64,000 bases of DNA from Butyriboletus loyo (Eukaryota; Basidiomycota; Agaricomycetes; Boletales; Boletaceae), in NCBI GenBank assembly GCA_038093515.1, contig JBBPSI010000008.1, positions 62,001 through 126,000 of the forward strand, written 5' to 3'. The notes under the pieces are model-generated. The model was given only the letters and a program-made list of their open reading frames with translations, was not told the origin of the DNA and searched no databases. Both the position numbers and the translations under genes were made by a program. Shown piece by piece: positions 18,625-31,691 of the stretch (positions are counted from its first letter, which is position 1; each line of letters begins with the position of its first letter).

Positions 18625-19176
18625 ATGGGTGCCCTCGCAGAAGGTTGGCAGACTCCGTATTCGGCTTCTTCTTCTACTTCTACTTCTTCTTCTTCTTCGC
18701 ATGGTGCTGTGACTGGGATGCGCATCAGCACGGCTCCTGGTCGTCCTAATGCATCTGGAAACCAAGCATATCCCCGTTTGCGTTGCAATGGCCCTCGTGA
18801 TGAACCAGGGCGGCGGGGGCTCAGGGGCGGGGGCGACCGCAGGGATAATAAACCAACCGCGGAGAAAACGCCAGAGGACGGCCAGAATCGCAATCCTATC
18901 TGCATTCCAGGCGTGCGTCACCATGTGGTTCCACACATCGGCGAATCGTATCCCGGCTTCAACATTCTGAATCGGCATACAGGTAACGTTCATCTGCCTG
19001 AATCGCGTTGTTCGTATTCGCTGATAGAGGGAGAAGTAGGGAGAAAAGCATGCGAACGCGTTGTGCACGGGATAAAGAACTGGAGCGGTCAGTCAGTATC
19101 AGAAAAAGAGACTCGCATCGACCCTCTAACTGCGCAACCGTTCTCCACGCCGCCACTGAGTGTCGGACGTCGATAA
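18625..19176 (+). CDS. Candidate small gene, unrecognised
   Basis: An open frame of 183 codons starting at the ATG about 80 bp after a TATA box. It begins MGALAEGWQTPYS and then has a serine-threonine run from a TTC/TCT repeat, followed by a glycine-, arginine- and proline-rich part. No domain is visible. The +2 frame is also open over part of the stretch, so there may be an intron after the first few codons and the true product may differ. A non-coding transcript is possible. Confidence 0.25.
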   Translation: MGALAEGWQTPYSASSSTSTSSSSSHGAVTGMRISTAPGRPNASGNQAYPRLRCNGPRDEPGRRGLRGGGDRRDNKPTAEKTPEDGQNRNPICIPGVRHHVVPHIGESYPGFNILNRHTGNVHLPESRCSYSLIEGEVGRKACERVVHGIKNWSGQSVSEKETRIDPLTAQPFSTPPLSVGRR

Positions 19177-22100
19177 AGAGATTGATAATGTACCAGACTG
19201 TACCATGAATATGTTAACTACCGGTCGCCAAGTAATAATATGAAAGCAACTATCTCAATTGAACACGTTTGCAACGAGGTCAGCCATTGTTACCCGCATA
19301 TCCGAGTGAAAGGCACGTGGCAGTTGGTTTAGACTGTATATGGGACGCGGATAAGGCCGCCGCTCCGGGGGAGAAGATCAGAAGGCTAACTCGCCAGGAT
19401 CATCCACGCACATGGCCAGATAAGTGTGCGCCCGCAAGTGTGGGTCAGGCTCACTACCACGTCACGTTTGAAACACAAAGCCTCACTGACGGACGGACAC
19501 GATAGCCAAGAGAGGCGAAAGGTGGTGTGAATATAGGCGCAACGCGCGGATAACTCGAGGCGACCCAAGGTGCATATACGGAAAGTATTTGAATCCCGAA
19601 ACCAGGGTGGGTCTGAGAGAGGGTCAATTGTTAGGTGATGCGTGTGAGAGAGAGTGAAGGACCGAGGAAAGAGATCTAAAATGACGAACAGCCAACTAGA
19701 AACGTTTGATTGGCATGGTAAGAGAACTCGCACACGAGATGTCAATGGTGCGATGGTAGACCTGCGTAAACGACGTCCGGACTGACGGAAAAGGTGACTT
19801 TTCAGTCCAGTGAGGTTTCGGAGAGCTGGAGCCTGGGTGTGCGTGTCTGACATTCTGGGTTTCGCAGTGTTCTTGGCTTTGCATTGAGATTGGAGTGAGA
19901 CGTGTAGAACATGAGCTCAGGTTGTGACGGTTATGAACCGCAACGATGCACGACAGAGTCAGCGAATTTTGCATGACAGAGGGGATAATCATTGGCACAT
20001 ACACATGTTACATCGTTGCAGTCCATGACTCCATGATGCTCAAAAGGTGGCACACCCCTGTCGAGCCTCACAGAGAAGGTGGAGTTTAATTAACGCGAAA
20101 GCGAAAAAGCAAGCGCATACGACATCTCTTGTTGACGTGTCAAAGTTGAGTCAGGTGCGCTGTAAATCTCGATAGATGTCTCCCGACGGGATAGTCATTT
20201 ACGTCTTCCGACAGGGTATGCAGTCATGATAAGAAAACGTTTTCCTACTCCATGTGATCTTGCCTCAGCAGAGAAACAGACTATCACAGATGCAAATTGA
20301 TGTTCATCGAACCGAAAACGATGCGATCTGTGAATGAGAGAGAGGGAGAGGCATGCACCATTGTGCTCCACTCACTTTTTTTACTCGAGATTGGCATCTG
20401 AAAGATGAAAAAAACGGCCTATTGGAGTGACTATGACCGATTGGAGCCCTGCAGTTTTTCATTTGCGATGCGGCACGATCAGGGAAGGAAAGAAGCCCCA
20501 CAAATCCAAGGTCAGAAATCATGAAAAACAGTGCATTGTACTCCATAGCCGCATGTCCGCTAACCTTCCTGAATGTCTCTCGGATGTTTTTTTTTGCTAG
20601 CCGATATGTTTCACTTCCAGCGCTTGACCGAGTGATCGCGTAGGTGCGCGTCAAACTTGGGCTCGGATGGATGGACGGATGGAGTTCAGAGGGGCACGAT
20701 GGCGGGCTTTCCTCATGGTCTAGGCTCCGAGTGAGACTCTGTCGCGTGTCGACAGATCGTCCAGTGGACATTCTCACGGAAATCCAACCTGGTCAGGCCG
20801 TGGACGAATCATCATGAAAGTCATTATCGTCGTTCGGAAATGCAGCGAATCTGAACGCAGTCGCAAATCAGATTCGGACGAGTGGTACGACATTTTTTTC
20901 GAAGCACCTCCAATCCTCCGAATTGGTGGGGACCTCCATAGATCCGCGCAACCGCCTAGAATCCATAGCCTTCACGAAATGGGACATTCCATACTTGCAG
21001 TATCGCACCTGTACCGCGGTTCTCGTCGGACAGGCTACAGCATTTCTGCACACCACCAAATCGGATATGAACAAGTGTGTGAACGCCACACCTCGTCTAG
21101 TCCGAGATGATACTGGAGGTGCCGTCTGGGACTTCCCCGACCTGGTCTGCACTCCCTCATAGGGGCTAATACCATGAGGCTACAGCGCGCCGGACACACT
21201 AGAGCACAGCGCGGCATGACTAGGACTCTTCGCACATGCGGCGCCGCACCACTACCGTTCGTACCACGTCGCCTCTCGTGGAGAGCTGCTCAACCCAAGA
21301 TTGACTATCTACCCTCGAATCAGATTCGCGAAATGAGCGTGCTCTTCACGTAGCCTCTCCAAAACGAACCAGGTGTTTTGGACACGTGCACAGATCCCCC
21401 CAACGTCGTCATTCATCTCTCGTCAGCGAGTCAATCTCCAATCTGTGTTGGTTCCAATGAAATGCGTCATGCTTTGGCGTGGTGCATATCGATGGCGACT
21501 GCGTGGTGTAGGTGTCGAGACGACCCTCCTTGGGAGCGAGCGAGAAGATCGTGATTGATGACCCATGTACTTACCGAGTGGTCACTTTGCTGTGTGGGCT
21601 CAGTTGATCGAGGCGACGTGCGTTCTCATCACGATTCGATGATGCTACAAAGAGCTCTTATATTGTCAGTCCAGAAATAAATTCAGATGTTTGAATTATC
21701 GAACTGGAGATTACCGAAATGAAATCAGCAGGTTACCGGGCATTCTTCCCCGGTGACACATCAAGATGATCATAGATATTTCGCCGGTGAAGATGACGAT
21801 TGTTTTGGAAACCTGTTACCGGTCGACGATCAGCTATGAGCCATCTCGAGGGCTGTCCAAGTTTCAAGTATCAGGAGGAGGAAGGAGGGGGGAATCCTGG
21901 GAGAATCGCATCGTTCAACATGCCTTCTCAAACGATCACGATTCTCCCGTGTTTGAGATTCTTGAGGGTTCTTTCTACGCGTTTATTCATCAGCATTCAT
22001 CCCGCTTACGAATGATTTGCTTGATCGTCCGACGCTGAATGTCATTGCGCGCGCGTCAGTCGAGTCATCACCTCGGCACACAGCCCATGTCCAATTTGAC

Positions 22101-24742
22101 GCGTCTCCCAAAATTAAACTCGGTCCTGCAAGTACGAAAGTTCATACGTTCGCGATATCGCCAACTTATCACCGCACGCACAGATAACCGCGATTTGGAA
22201 ACCCTCTTCGGGTCCGTCGATGTTCTCGATCGGACGAGTCACACAAGTGTTCTCTGTTGCTCCCAAGGGTTCTCGCACCACCTCCACCCAAGAGAGAACC
22301 ACGGCGTTCATGAATCGACAATGGGTAATCTAGCTTCTAACCCGGAAAGTTCTGACCGCAACGAGCTTTGAACGGTTTGAGCCACAAGGCATAGCCTCCC
22401 ATCGCGCTCCTCGAACTCGTCCGTCGTTTGTTTCGTCCATTCTTCGTCACATCCCAAACCTAAACAGTGGGGTATCCGCGAAGCAAGGAATGAACTGAAA
22501 CCAACTTGGCCCTGGTATCGCCATCATGATGTTGATGTGACATCGCCTCAACAAACGGCGATCCGGGAACGGCAAACGGCAACTTTATGAATGACCGAAT
22601 ATACTGGGAGGTGAACGTGCGGTCCTGGTTGGTGGGACGAGTGGATGATCCATATGCATCAGCGTCCGGTGAATCGCGCCGCCGATCGGTGTTTTCAACA
22701 GTCCATGTATGTGCGCACGAACCTGTCACGGTGTTTTCCGTTGGCCGTCCACTAGAACCTAATAGTAAGAACGGATGGACCATCTATGGGTCACGGTCTG
22801 TAAAGAAGAGATGCGGTCTCAGTTGATTGGGTCAGCGGGAATTTGGAGATGGGAGATAAGATAATAATGACCGCTCCTTCCCGCGCCTGCGCTCCGGAAG
22901 ACGCGGGCTGAGAACGACGCCAGGACGGATGCGGACATGGGGTCACCGGGATGGGACGGGATGGGTACGATTAATGTGGATGGCTTGGATGTCGTCATGA
23001 TCGGAATAGAATACGCTTAGCGATAGTCGATGCCCGACTTGAACCGGTCGGAAAACGCTCCGGGTACAACGCCGCATTCAGCCGCAATCCAGCTGGCGTC
23101 AATGACGCGTGATTGATACAGTTCGAGGCGCGCCATAAACGAAACGACCCAGGAACCAAACCAATCGGCCACTGGAGAGCAGACACGGCCGAATGTGTAA
23201 TCGAAGAGGGGGCCCCTTGCAGCGAACTAAGAGCTGCGCCAGAGGTGGCGTCCTTTCCTAGGGGCCTTGCGCTGGGGTGCTTGGGTGCGCCGCGGGAGCC
23301 AATGAGAAATCGCCTCAGGAGAGGGCTAGCAGGCACCTCGCCGGATCCAACTAAAATGGTGAAGCTGTGAAATGTGACCGTCGTGCTGCGTCTCACATGT
23401 GGCCTCGGGCCTTATCACGGATGCAGGATCCATCGATGAGATTATGGACTAGATACATGCATGGGTGTAGAGAGGATCATGACGCCGCGATCATGTCTTT
23501 CTCGCGTGGTTGGGCAGCTGCATATCCGTCACCCTACGCCCACAGGTACGGCGTCGCAGGAGGAAAATAGGGACAATAGAAACAGTCCGATACGGAATTA
23601 TGGAGCTTAGCTACCCTTCCACACCAACCCCTTTCCATCGACACGACGCCTGACGGATAAGGTAAAAGATAACCAGGACTCTGCTGGCGTGACCTTTTAT
23701 CCTCATGACTGAGAAACCAAAGTGTATACGCGCCAATTGCGCACCTCCACGGTCCTGCGGGGGCCCATGACTGTGAATAAATACAGGAAAGGAACACTGG
23801 ATGTTGGACAGGAAAGAGGGGAATTCCAGACGTGTGGGATGCACTCCCTGGATTTCTGCGGGATTCTCTGAGAGGAAGGCGACGGAGGAGAGCCGGCGAG
23901 CGGAGCTATTGTTAGCTTTGCCAATCCTACGACACTGGAGCATGATATGGAACGTGCACACATGAATTATGACTGATCTTATCTTGACTGCCGGATGTGA
24001 TAATCTAACCATCTGAGTCATCGTCCCACAACAAGTCGAACTGAGCCTGGTTGGGAAGCTTGTAGTCATTCGAACGAGACCAGAGAGACCTTGTCAGCTC
24101 TCTTGATATTAATGTAGATGGAAAGCTAAGAAGTAGCCGTAGCGAGCCGGGTAACTCTCCCGCGGCATTTTGCCGACACGCGAGGAGCACGGAACAGCAC
24201 AGGAACGATAAGCTACTCTAGGAACGTGGAGGTCGGGGGATGATTTGTAGCGATGGATGATGGATATCCAAGTTGCGAACGGTGTGGAGCACAAACGGCA
24301 AGAAAGGATGTGCTTGTCGTGGACAAGGTACCGAGACAGGCATTGTGCTGACGCGGCGGGGGGGCGGGCCGACGCAGGCCGGGTGAGTGAGTCAGCAGCT
24401 GTGGCGGGGCGAGCCAGCATGGTTGGCCGGGATGAGCCGCGCACGAGTTGCTGTGGAAGAGCTGATTCGGATTGCGATAATCGAGCCGGGCATGCCTAGA
24501 ACTTGAGGCGGGGAACGTGTGCAGAGGTGCCCGATGTGGTGAGTGGACGGCCAATAGGGATGGCCCACCGCACGTGAGACGAGATCTGAGATGCGGTACT
24601 GGAGGGCATCCCGATTTGGGTAATGGGGTGGACTGCTTATGGAATGATTACGCACGGGGTCTGAAATGGACGCCTTGTATTGCCCGAGCGCGTTTTGTGT
24701 GTTTCTGTCTTTGTCAAAGCAAGGCAAGGCTGATGGCGATGG
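19177..24742. other. 5.6 kb without a recognisable gene
   Basis: No long frame, no domain and no exon chain on either strand that I can support. Overlapping short frames around 21,770-22,370 show no protein-like features. There are no clear transposon ends or tRNA. Confidence 0.5.
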
Positions 24743-24749
24743 TATATAA
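24743..24749 (+). promoter_or_regulatory. TATA box of the 24,922 gene
   Basis: TATATAA followed by a long C/T-rich leader (about 24,750-24,920) and the ATG at 24922. Confidence 0.55.
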
Positions 24750-24921
24750 TCCCGCTCTCCTCCGCCCGCTCACGTCTCCCATCCCCTCCCGTCCTGTACG
24801 ACATCCCCTTTTTATACTGCCCCCGCGACCAACCATAATCCCCGCCACCCCTGCCTCGGTCTTCGAGCCCTCTTATAACCAACCAGCATTCCCAGCCTAG
24901 CCTTTCCTCCCTCGTACCGCC

Positions 24922-25835
24922 ATGCCACGCCTACACACTTCACTCCTAGACGATGGCCCTCCACCGATGCTCGCATACGACAGTGCTTCCTCCTCGTCCT
25001 CATCGTCCCCCTCATCCCCGCCCCCTCTCCGGCATCGCTTGAGGCGTAACCGATCGCCTTCTCCCGCTTCGCGCCACACGTCACAACTCCACTCCCACCA
25101 CTATTTCGCGCCGTCCTCTCGCCCATATTCCCCGTCATCGCGCGAAGCCGACATCGCGCGTCTCCTCGACCCTGCCTACGCCTCTCCCCCACCCCACTCC
25201 CCCCTCACAAAGTCTCCCAAAATGGCACTCAAGGAAGTCTACGTCGACCACCACGGTGATCTCCACGATCCCGATTTTCGCGACTTCCCGCCTTTGGGCC
25301 ACTCCCACATGCACTCCCGCCAACCGCGTTGGGAGCAGGGATACAGAGATGACGACGACTCGGACGACGAAGTGTGCGAAATCGAGCAGCGGCGCCCCTC
25401 TTTCGAGCCACGCAGACCATCCTCGACCGCCACCTACCATCCACCCCCTGTCTATTATCCTTATTCCTATGAGGAACCTGCTTCCTACGAATCGCGCTTT
25501 CTCGCAGAAGATGAGGATGAAGAAGGAGAGCAACTCGTCCACGCGCCCATCAAAGATACGTCCTTTTATTGCAGACCCAGGTCGCCCACAAAGCGATCCA
25601 AGCTGCAAGGTGAGAAGCAGTCTTCTTCTACCACGGAGGAAAACCGTGTCATCCAAGCTGATTCCGAGTGGACGTGAGTTCAATCTTCCGCTCGTGTTTG
25701 CAGCTTTGCTGATATTCCTCATCCAGGCCGACGTGCACTCAGAGTCTTCGTCGTCAATGGCAAGCCATTACTCTCAGTTTACGCTTCAGTCTCTTCAGAA
25801 CGAAACGAAGACTTAGACGCCGTCTGACGGGTTGA
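24922..25835 (+). CDS. Disordered hypothetical protein with a basic conserved-looking C-terminus
   Basis: Two exons, 24922-25673 and 25727-25835, around a 53 nt intron with donor GTGAGT and acceptor CCAG, giving 286 residues. I do not recognise a named domain. The first ~230 residues are low-complexity: serine runs, histidine- and proline-rich parts, an acidic DDDDSDDE stretch and tyrosine-rich stretches. After the junction the sequence changes to a compact basic helix-like tail (RRQWQAITLSLRF then FRTKRRLRRRL). The tail looks much more constrained than the rest and could bind membrane or nucleic acid; this is inference. The intron is needed, because without it the frame stops at once and the tail is lost. 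Confidence 0.75.
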
Positions 25836-28800
25836 GCAATACCTGCCCCGTTCCCGTCATTCGCAGCGCGTTACTGCGCACCTTGTATATGCAATCTCTT
25901 TTTTCGCGCGTTTGCCACCGAGGGAATCGCGACTTATGCACCCTCTCATCCTCATTGGACATGGGACATGTCGCACCACGCGCCCCCCTCAGATCCGCAT
26001 GCGCCACCCAACCAGCTTCTCACCATACTCTGTTGACGCCTTCCCTGGATTCCCGCGCAAACCGCGGTTTCCACATCCCATCCAATTGAGCGCCACCATC
26101 ATCCTATCTCCATCATCCATTTTCGGTTGCAGGACTTTTTCTTCGTTTTCACAGTTGCATATTATTATCTGATTAGCGTCATTTTTCATGCCTCGGCACA
26201 TTATGCCTCCCTATCCACACATTACTACTTTTCCACATGGAACGGTATCTATTTTCAACTATCGAACGCGCGCATACCCCCTGGAGGGTCTTGGACGGTC
26301 ATATTGATGACCATTTGGAATGAATAGGGGAAGAGGTCTAGGCAGAGACATCTCCGCTCACGAGAGGAACGGAACTTACGAGTCGTATAGGATAGCTAGT
26401 CTTGCGAAGAATGAAACAAAATGAAACATGGTCCACATGTACGTGTGATCGCGAACCGAACTAATTCGGTGAAACTTTGGTAACGGGTATGTATCACTTT
26501 GGTAACTTGAACCACATAGACTATAATGGATCAAGCATCGCTAAAGGTGGACGGTTAGCGGACATTTCAGACGTCGACTGAGACCAACCGTCGGATATAA
26601 ATCTGTCCAACTAGACCATACCGAGCGAGTTGTGTACTACGCGAAAATAACGCAGGAAATATACTTTTGACAGGGTTCCGTAAACACCGGTGCGATCCCA
26701 ATGAAAATTTGCCCTTGTGCAGTTTCCCACATCGCCATCGCCATCGTCGTCAGGGTTCGCCAGCCATGTGCACAAGCTTATCTTGGACGAGATGAGCAAA
26801 AAAACCGAACCTGCATGCTGGTTTGTCTCGGCGAACACCTGTCAACAAAACGGCATCGATGGCCACGACCAGATCGATAGCGTTGGCGTTCGTAGGCCCG
26901 GCCCATCACCAAAAATGACATACATATTCGAGTTCAAGCGTCGTCGGCAAAACGGTCCGCCCTTTGACATGACCAAACTTGAACTTGACTTGAGGGCAAA
27001 CGGGCCGCGCGGTCTGGACGAAAGGAAAGGCATCGGCATCAAGCATGCGTCGGCGAGTCTTTGTTTTACGTCTCTCATGGCTGTGATTTGAACGCGTTCA
27101 GCGGCGGTCGGTCCGGTAGTTGAATAGAGAAAATTGAAAAGCCCTGGTAGCCCGTAGGGCGCGTGTACGTGTCCTTTTTTTTTTTTTTTCATTATCCGAG
27201 ACACACGATTGAATGTTTTTTTTGCGCCCCTGCAATCTGTTCGGGAAAGGTTCGGTGCGCTCGTTCGCTTCAAGATAAAGTGGCGACTGAATCGGAAAAC
27301 CTTCCTTGGGGTTTGTATAATCTTAAAAAAGTTGCTCGGCTGGGACGACAGGACCGGTTTTCCAGCCTCGCGGAACGGGAGGGGCGTACGAGCCGTCTGT
27401 CAGGAGCTCCCCGTTCGCTGTTGCCTAGTGTCACGGTCATGCATTGGAGTGCGAACGATCGCCGACTGTGTGGATAGACTGCGATGTCCCCTCACTGTGC
27501 GTAAATTGGCTGTGAGTCGATCAGGAGCCATGTTCGTGCAAGGTAATCAAAAAGTGTTGGTGATATGCGTTCAATTTACGTCTGACATTTATTCAAAAAG
27601 ATGTGGTTAGTACCTGACGTGGCTAACACGGCTCCAGCTTGAAGAAACTCACCGATTCGACATGTGGCCGCCCCAAAACAAGTCTCGTCATGCATGTGTG
27701 CTCCTCTGTCCCGTGTGCTCCATTCGTCCCCTTGAACGTTCCAACAGATCCGGGGATGTAACAACAAGTGCTTATACGGCGTCGTCTTCAATATCTTCGA
27801 TTTGGCGAGCTTTTGGGGTTGATCCGCTTACTCGGCATTTGAATTTTCATTTTTTACACAATCTTTTGGTCGTGGATGACCTTTAAGGTCGTCGGTGGGA
27901 CGGCCGATTTGGATGAAACCTCGGCGGCGACATACGAGAAGGCCTGGCACGCCCTTTGCGCGCGTCCGCCCAGGAGACCAAGGTTTCGTACTTGGCCTTA
28001 ATATCCCTGGACGTACTCCCACACACGAATTCAGGGTTTTCTCATCAGCCCTGCGATGCTGCGTCCTGTCAGGACGTTGCACCCGGGCGTGGTCAATCAA
28101 ACAATTATAATTTGGTAACGATTTGATTCCGATGGCCGTCGAGGAAGACCTGGACCCAAATACTCCACTGGCGCGTGGTAATCGTCCGGTTTTTTGAGTA
28201 CTCTTGGTCGCATCCCCAACCTTGTTCTCCGAAACCCGTGGTCGTGTATCCATTCTCCGTCTACACTCCACACGAGACGTTCTATGTCAAGTTCCGGCTT
28301 CGGGCCTCGTTATTCTCCGGACCGCCGCGTGTGTCATACCAGTTCATATCATATCTAACCGAACGCTTTACCTCGTGTATAAATGCAATCGCTCATTTCT
28401 CTCAACGTTCCCTGGCTTCATTGGTAATCCGCGCGCGTATGGTTACCCGCTTGCCATTGTACCTGACTGGCATCGCACCGCGGAACTTTTGCTTCACTGC
28501 CGTCGACGTCGTCATCGTGACCTGTGCGTTCCATACAATGTCCACGTTCGTTTCATTCCCGCGCACGGACGAAAGTGGTTGCCTCGCGGATCCCGCATGG
28601 TCGCTATCTACCTCTCTCGGCGCAATACCGACACTGCTGGCCCTGCGAATGCTGTGCGTGTTCTCCTGCAGTCCCTGCTGTTCCCCTTGAAGCTGTTCGC
28701 GCTACGGATTCCGGGGACCTTGCGGGGTTTCGCCTATTTTATGCCCTTACGGAATATCCTGTATTCTCGGAGAGACAATTCTCTGTATACGTCCTCGTCG

Positions 28801-31572
28801 ACGCCTTCGGGGCTTCTGCTGTTATCGCATCGCAAAGGTTTCTGATTTAGATTATGGGTGACCATGGTTTGACGAGAGCCACGTGGTGATGTTCTCCCTC
28901 GATATCCACATTGACTCCCGATCGTTGTCTCATCTGGTCCAGCATACAGCGCGTTCCTGTGACGTATGATCACAGTAGGTCGCATCGATTCACACTGTAC
29001 TGTGCATATTCATTTCACTCCGCCTCCGCCTCAACCCCGCCTTTCATATTCAAGCTTCTCTATGACATAGGGTATGCGTTCATGGTCATGACGAGCTTTC
29101 ATATCGGAGATGCTCTATTTATTTCCCTGATGGCATGCCTCGGCACCCGGCGAATTCCCTTGTTGTAATCACCTCGAGGACGCCGCGTTCTTGCCTTTGG
29201 CGGTCTCATAATGCCCGTAGACCCAATGGTAAGAGCCGGACGGGATGTGGGTACGAGGGTTGGCGGATCGAATCCCCGAGCGCATTGGGCTAGAGGATCG
29301 CACTGCATGTTCTACTCTATGCTTCTGTGGCGCGGGGTGTCTTGCGCAGTCTTCGTGTGGTGAGCGATCAGTCAAAAGGGACTGATCGCGAGGCGTTTAC
29401 AGGAGCCATTCTTCTATCGCACTCCGGTGTTCCGGCGTACAGCCTTTTGATCAGTGAAGTGTGGATGGCGTTTCATTCACCTTGGACAAACGTATGGTAT
29501 CCATATTCTCTTTCATGATTTTCGATGATGATGCTGATCGTGCGCCACACAGCTAGAAAGGTTCTTCCGTGCTATGCATGTGGACATTAAAGCACTGGCT
29601 GTATGGTCCCCACTTCCTTGACGCAGGCTTGGTGAGCAGGCGAGTCGCCAGAGACGAATGACATCACCGATCTGGGTAACCGACGTGCAGTTCTCCTCAT
29701 GACGTCGAACTTGCAACGTCTTGCGTGGTATATGTATATCACATGAAAACCAAAACTAAAATCAAAAATCAAAAATCAAATTGGACCCTATCTATTGATC
29801 ATCTCAGCCCACATTTAACATGTGGCCTATCTGATAAACCCCGCTCAGTGTCCGATTGGTTCTTTCTGGGTTCGCATGGGAAAGAAAAGAAGGTGGGTGT
29901 GCTTGGATGAAAGTCGTCAACCTTTTCTTTCCTGCGATGGTGTGGTCACGCTCCTATCCCCACACGTTTTTGCAAGATGCGGGGGGGCTCTTCATCTTCC
30001 CTGGCTGATGATCTTGTTTATCGAGCTTTTAGGGGTGTCAGGAACGGTGTGTAAGGGAAGATGGCAGGCTGTGGCATGTCCACCATTATCGTAGGTATAA
30101 ATGGACACCCACACGTGATCGTTATTCGCGTCCGTTGACTATGCCCCTATCCTCGCGTAGATAATCGCATGACAGCACGGTTTGCTAATAGCATCTGCTT
30201 CTTCGTGTAGGTCGGTCGCTTGTGACTCGTACGAGGCACCGCTCCCAATTTCCACGCTTCATGACCTGTTTGTTTCTGCGAACGGTCGATGAGGTGTTTA
30301 TTATCGCTAAACCGTATTTACGACGTAGTCGTCCAATTGTATCCTCGAGACGTGGGGACACCATCCCTCTTTTTAATGCGATGCTTACTATCATGTGTAT
30401 CTGAGCCGTGTTTACGATGAGACTCTGGTATGTTTGATCACTGCTACCTTGATTCAGGTGTATTGTTTCCTGATATATATATCATTCAGGGGTCGTTCTG
30501 TACTTGTTGGACGTCGTAGCCAGGTCCAGCGTGTCATGCTGTGAGCCGAGTCTGAATCTAAATTAGAGTGGCCGGTCAGATGCTAGACCAGACGACTTGC
30601 CCGTTCGTTCATGAGGCGATAAGGTGGTGGTAAGGTGCCAAAGGTATGAATATGTCGCCTTTTTTTCCATCAGCCCGACATTCGTTGGACATTATCGATA
30701 AGATGATTATCGCATCGGGGGTCGAAAATAAGTTGACCTGCTGTACGTTCCGAGTGCGGTCCCAAGTTAGCCTGAGTCTGAAATTCCTCATATCGTCCGA
30801 GCGTGAACACCTAGCCTGGGTTTAAACCAGTAGTCGTTCGCTAGTTCTGGTACGCGTGTGGTACAAAAAGTGTAGCGTGCTCCGCCGCAATCAACGAATC
30901 AATTAAATCGATATTTTGGCTAACCCTATCGGTGATTTTGAATCAAGGAGGAGCCTATTGGTCAATGGTTCAGTACGCGCTGCGCTCCCTGAGACGAGGA
31001 AACATCGGATTTCTCTCGGCGGCCAGTTTGGGACTCCGGTGCCATGGGATTTATCAGCACAGTTGAGTAAGCGATTTTGCCTGTTGACTGGTTGCACTCC
31101 TGTATGCGAACGAGCGTACGCAATGCGACATCACGATAGTCGTGTCATGGAGCAGAATTAGACAGCGCCGGTGGGATTTTCGCGTTCCTTGTGTCTTTTT
31201 TTAATCATTTTGTACGAGCCAGGGCTTTTTGGATGTCGCAATACGACGAGATCAGGTCCGTCTTGTTTCGCCAGATCTCTGCAGCTGGCTCGATGCCCGC
31301 CGTTCGATCGGAGTCAGAGATCGAAGTGGTTTCGATGCTGTCAGGTAAAGCAGCACAGAAGACGAGTCAGTATTTTACGCACTGATCGGTCCCGTACAGA
31401 CGCATTGGGTACCCAAAAAGCTGACTCAGTGAGCTCGTTCGCTTTGTAAACTGAACCCTGTCAGAGACGTCAGACGACGGGCCGAATTAGGATACCAAAT
31501 GCCCTGATGCCGGACGACAGCCCGTGAGAGTGGCCGGTTCGGTGTGAATGCACGCAAAGATCAGAGGGATCT
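25836..31572. other. 5.7 kb without a recognisable gene
   Basis: The longest frames (28175-28690 and 28204-28845, in two overlapping frames) show no domain and are probably chance. A TATAAAT lies near 28,378. The 8-mer TCAAAAAA-like repeat at about 29,757-29,785 is a short tandem array. A tRNA-like T-arm at about 29,265 does not fold properly. Nothing else can be named. Confidence 0.5.
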
Positions 31573-31579
31573 TATATAT
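31573..31579 (+). promoter_or_regulatory. TATA box of the first transporter gene
   Basis: TATATAT followed by a CT-rich run, about 115 bp before the ATG at 31692. Confidence 0.45.
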
Positions 31580-31691
31580 CTCTCCCTCGGCCAGGCCTTC
31601 CGTCTCCCGTCTCCACTTTGTTCACTTTGGCCTCGTTCCCGCTCGGAACTGATTACGCTTGGCAGAGACCACGGTATTGACGTCATACTCG

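Noticed and set aside
28175..28845. Two overlapping long frames (171 and 213 codons)
   Set aside because: Both frames are open together, neither shows a domain or splice pattern, and the composition looks like chance in GC-rich DNA.
29205..29290. tRNA-like segment with an A-box-like TAGACCCAATGG and a B-box-like GGATCGAATCC
   Set aside because: The acceptor stem pairs at only five of seven positions, the T stem has mismatches, and no sensible anticodon stem forms. At best a decayed tRNA relic.
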